A DNA stretch of 64,000 bases from contig JAOPHQ010003128.1 of assembly GCA_030340625.1 (NCBI GenBank), positions 415,001-479,000 of the forward strand, read 5' to 3'. Below, in pieces: positions 62,262 to 64,000 of this stretch. The stretch is from Merluccius polli (lineage: Eukaryota; Chordata; Actinopteri; Gadiformes; Merlucciidae). The notes under the pieces were generated by a model. The model had not been told where the DNA came from, did no database searches, and was given only the letters and a program-made list of their open reading frames with translations. A program made the position numbers and the translations under genes. Each line of letters begins with the position of its first letter. Position 1 is the stretch's first letter.

Positions 62262-64000
62262 CCTGTATCCTTGTCATACTCGGGAGATAAGGAGCCCAAA
62301 CGGCTGGAGGTTGGTAAGGGTCGATCGGAGATGAGAGCTTTTACCTCTTCTGGGAATGACTCCAGCTGCGCCCGTTTTAGGAGGAGATTCTCAGCGGTGA
62401 TGTAGTCAGCTGCTTCACTGGGTGAGTTAGAATCCGGATTGGCCGCCCCGTGAAGGGTCCGTGCCATTGTCTGCATGAGATCCTTCCATGTGGAGAACTG
62501 GCTGACATCAGGGAGTTGATGATAGGTGTCGATAGACACATGTCCGCAGAAGGAGGATTTCTTCAGCTCGCTATCATCTGTCGCTGGATGGGATGATGGG
62601 TTATTTGGCCAGTGACCCTCTGCGTGTCTTAGAAAATCAGGGCCTTGGTGCCAACGATGTGGTTGAGACAACTCTTTCAGGGTCTTGCCCCTTGTGATGT
62701 CATCAGCAGGGTTGTTTGCACTATCCACATACCTCCAGTTATTCACCTCCGTCAGACTCTGGATCTCTGCCACACGTGTACCCACGAAGACCTTGTATCG
62801 ACAAGATTCTGACCTGATCCAGTGTAGAACCGTGGTGGAGTCGGACCAGAGTGTGATCTTCCTGATGGGTAAGGTGAGCTCAGTGTGGAGGATGCTGGCT
62901 AGTTGTGCACCGGTAAGTGCAGCACTGAGCTCTAACCGTGGCATGGACAGCTGCTTCTTTGGCGCCACACGAGACCTGGCCAGGATGAAGGAGACATGAA
63001 CTTCCTTCTGAGCGTCTTCTGTCCGTAAGTAGGCAATAGACCTGTAAGCCCTCTCCGAAGCGTCGCAGAAGATGTGCAAATCTCTGCTGGATGTTGGTGA
63101 GTCTGTAGACGCTGGTGCATAACATCTGGGAATTTCCATCTGGATGAGGTCTGGAATCTCTCGTTCCCAGGCAAGCCATCTGTCACGGAGGCTCTGTGGC
63201 TGGATCGGATCATCCCAACCAATTTGTTCCTTCCAAAGATCCTGAACCAGAATCTTGGCTCTGGTGGTAAATGGTACTATATAACCTAGCGGGTCATATT
63301 GGCAGGCAAGTACCTTGTAGACGTTTCTCAACGTAGGTTCAATTTCCTCCACCAGTCTATGTTTGTACTTCAGGCTGTCACGGAGGCAATCCCATCGTAG
63401 CCCAAGAGTTGGCTCTTGAAGGTCTGTGCTGGATTGGGACAGCCATAACTCACTGCTCTCGGATCTGATGTCGGATGGAAGGTGTTCAATGACTGCCGGG
63501 ACGTTACCAGCCCACTGGTGTATCTCGAAGCCCCCGGTGTGGAGTAACTGGCACAGACCATCGACAAGATCCTTTGCTTCCTCCTTTGAGTGAGTGCTGT
63601 GGAGACAGTTATCCATGTAGAACGACTGCTCGACACAATCAACAAGATAGCTGTTGGACTCACTTGTGTCTTGGACGTGCTGCTGCAGGGCATAGATGTC
63701 ACAGCAAGTGCTGCACGTAGTGCCGAAAGGCAGGACTTGCCATTCGTAGACCTTTGGCTCTTCGGTCCTCTTCATATCCCGCCAGATGAAGCACAGAACT
63801 GGTTGGTCGGCTGGCAGAAGACGTATCTGGTGGAACATCCCTTTTATATCACCACTCACTGCAACAGGGTACTGCCGGAACCGAATGAGGACTCCTAGCA
63901 GCGATGGGCCTAGGGCAGGTCCAGGGAGGAGAAGGTCGTTGAGAGACTTCCCTCCGTACTGAAATGAGCAGTTAAAGACGATCCTGTCTTTGTTGTTGTG
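62262..64000 (-). pseudogene. BEL/Pao 2 reverse transcriptase and RNase H (runs off the window)
   Basis: The frame is open from the window edge: NNKDRIVFNCSFQYGGKSLN, GVLIRFRQYPVAVSGDIKGM, FHQIRLLPADQP, then SFYMDNCLHS at the catalytic site (Asp-Asn rather than Asp-Asp), CQYDPLGYIVPFTTRAKILV, and RNase H with FCDASERAYRSIAYL, MPRLELSAALTGAQLA, LWSDSTTVLHWI and NNPADDITRG. The frame is intact up to the MITE junction, where it enters non-homologous sequence. Confidence 0.93.

Larger units (their letters stand above)
59865..64000 (-). mobile_element. Second BEL/Pao LTR retrotransposon, 3' half (5' end outside window)
   Basis: On the minus strand: RT and RNase H (64000 to 62262), integrase (61617 to 60460), polypurine-like GGGGCGGC, then the 3' LTR. 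Sequence differs clearly from BEL/Pao element 1, so it is another family. It starts about 230 bases downstream of the plekha6 stop codon, antisense to the gene. A hAT MITE interrupts pol at 61693-62261. Confidence 0.92.

Overview
The window is intronic and 3'-terminal sequence of a vertebrate gene, almost certainly from a ray-finned fish. Interleaved + strand exons between 5908 and 59634 encode a protein I recognise as PLEKHA6 (PEPP family): a PH domain, a Ser/Pro/Tyr-rich linker, a coiled coil and a conserved C-terminal tail. The intron repeats are fish-like: Gypsy, BEL/Pao, L2/CR1-type LINEs, Harbinger, many hAT and TTAA-target MITEs, and long CA/TG arrays. The upstream exons of the gene lie left of the window.

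Layout. 1-5743 is a decayed Gypsy element split by an L2/CR1-type LINE, ending in its 3' LTR. 5908-34540 holds exons e1-e6 (PH domain and linker) in introns loaded with a MITE, a 1.1 kb foldback element (7599-8713), a Harbinger transposon (9117-12313) with a nested insertion, a palindrome-ended element with a 52-bp minisatellite (15623-16772) and a complete antisense BEL/Pao element (17268-24791). 34975-47145 holds e7-e14 (mainly the coiled coil), with two LINEs at about 36330-42740. 47006-51167 has a long in-frame open extension of e14, then a hAT remnant and a second large foldback. 51661-59634 holds e15-e22 and the stop codon, with further TTAA and hAT elements. 59865-64000 is the 3' part of a second antisense BEL/Pao element.

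The 22 in-window exons sum to 3399 bases (1133 codons including the stop), and every exon-exon phase closes. That is the strongest support for the gene model. Two points suggest untested transcript diversity: a second 3' splice site at e4 that would add 30 in-frame codons inside the PH domain, and a 327-codon open frame running on from e14 into what should be intron.

No CRISPR array, operon, or tRNA or rRNA gene was seen. The most unusual repeat biology is a family of palindrome-ended elements, four copies by my reading. Their terminal hairpins differ in sequence between copies but keep their pairing, and three of the copies carry internal tandem arrays. I could not tie this family to a named one. 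Boundaries of old elements are approximate. Boundaries given with a target-site duplication were read directly.
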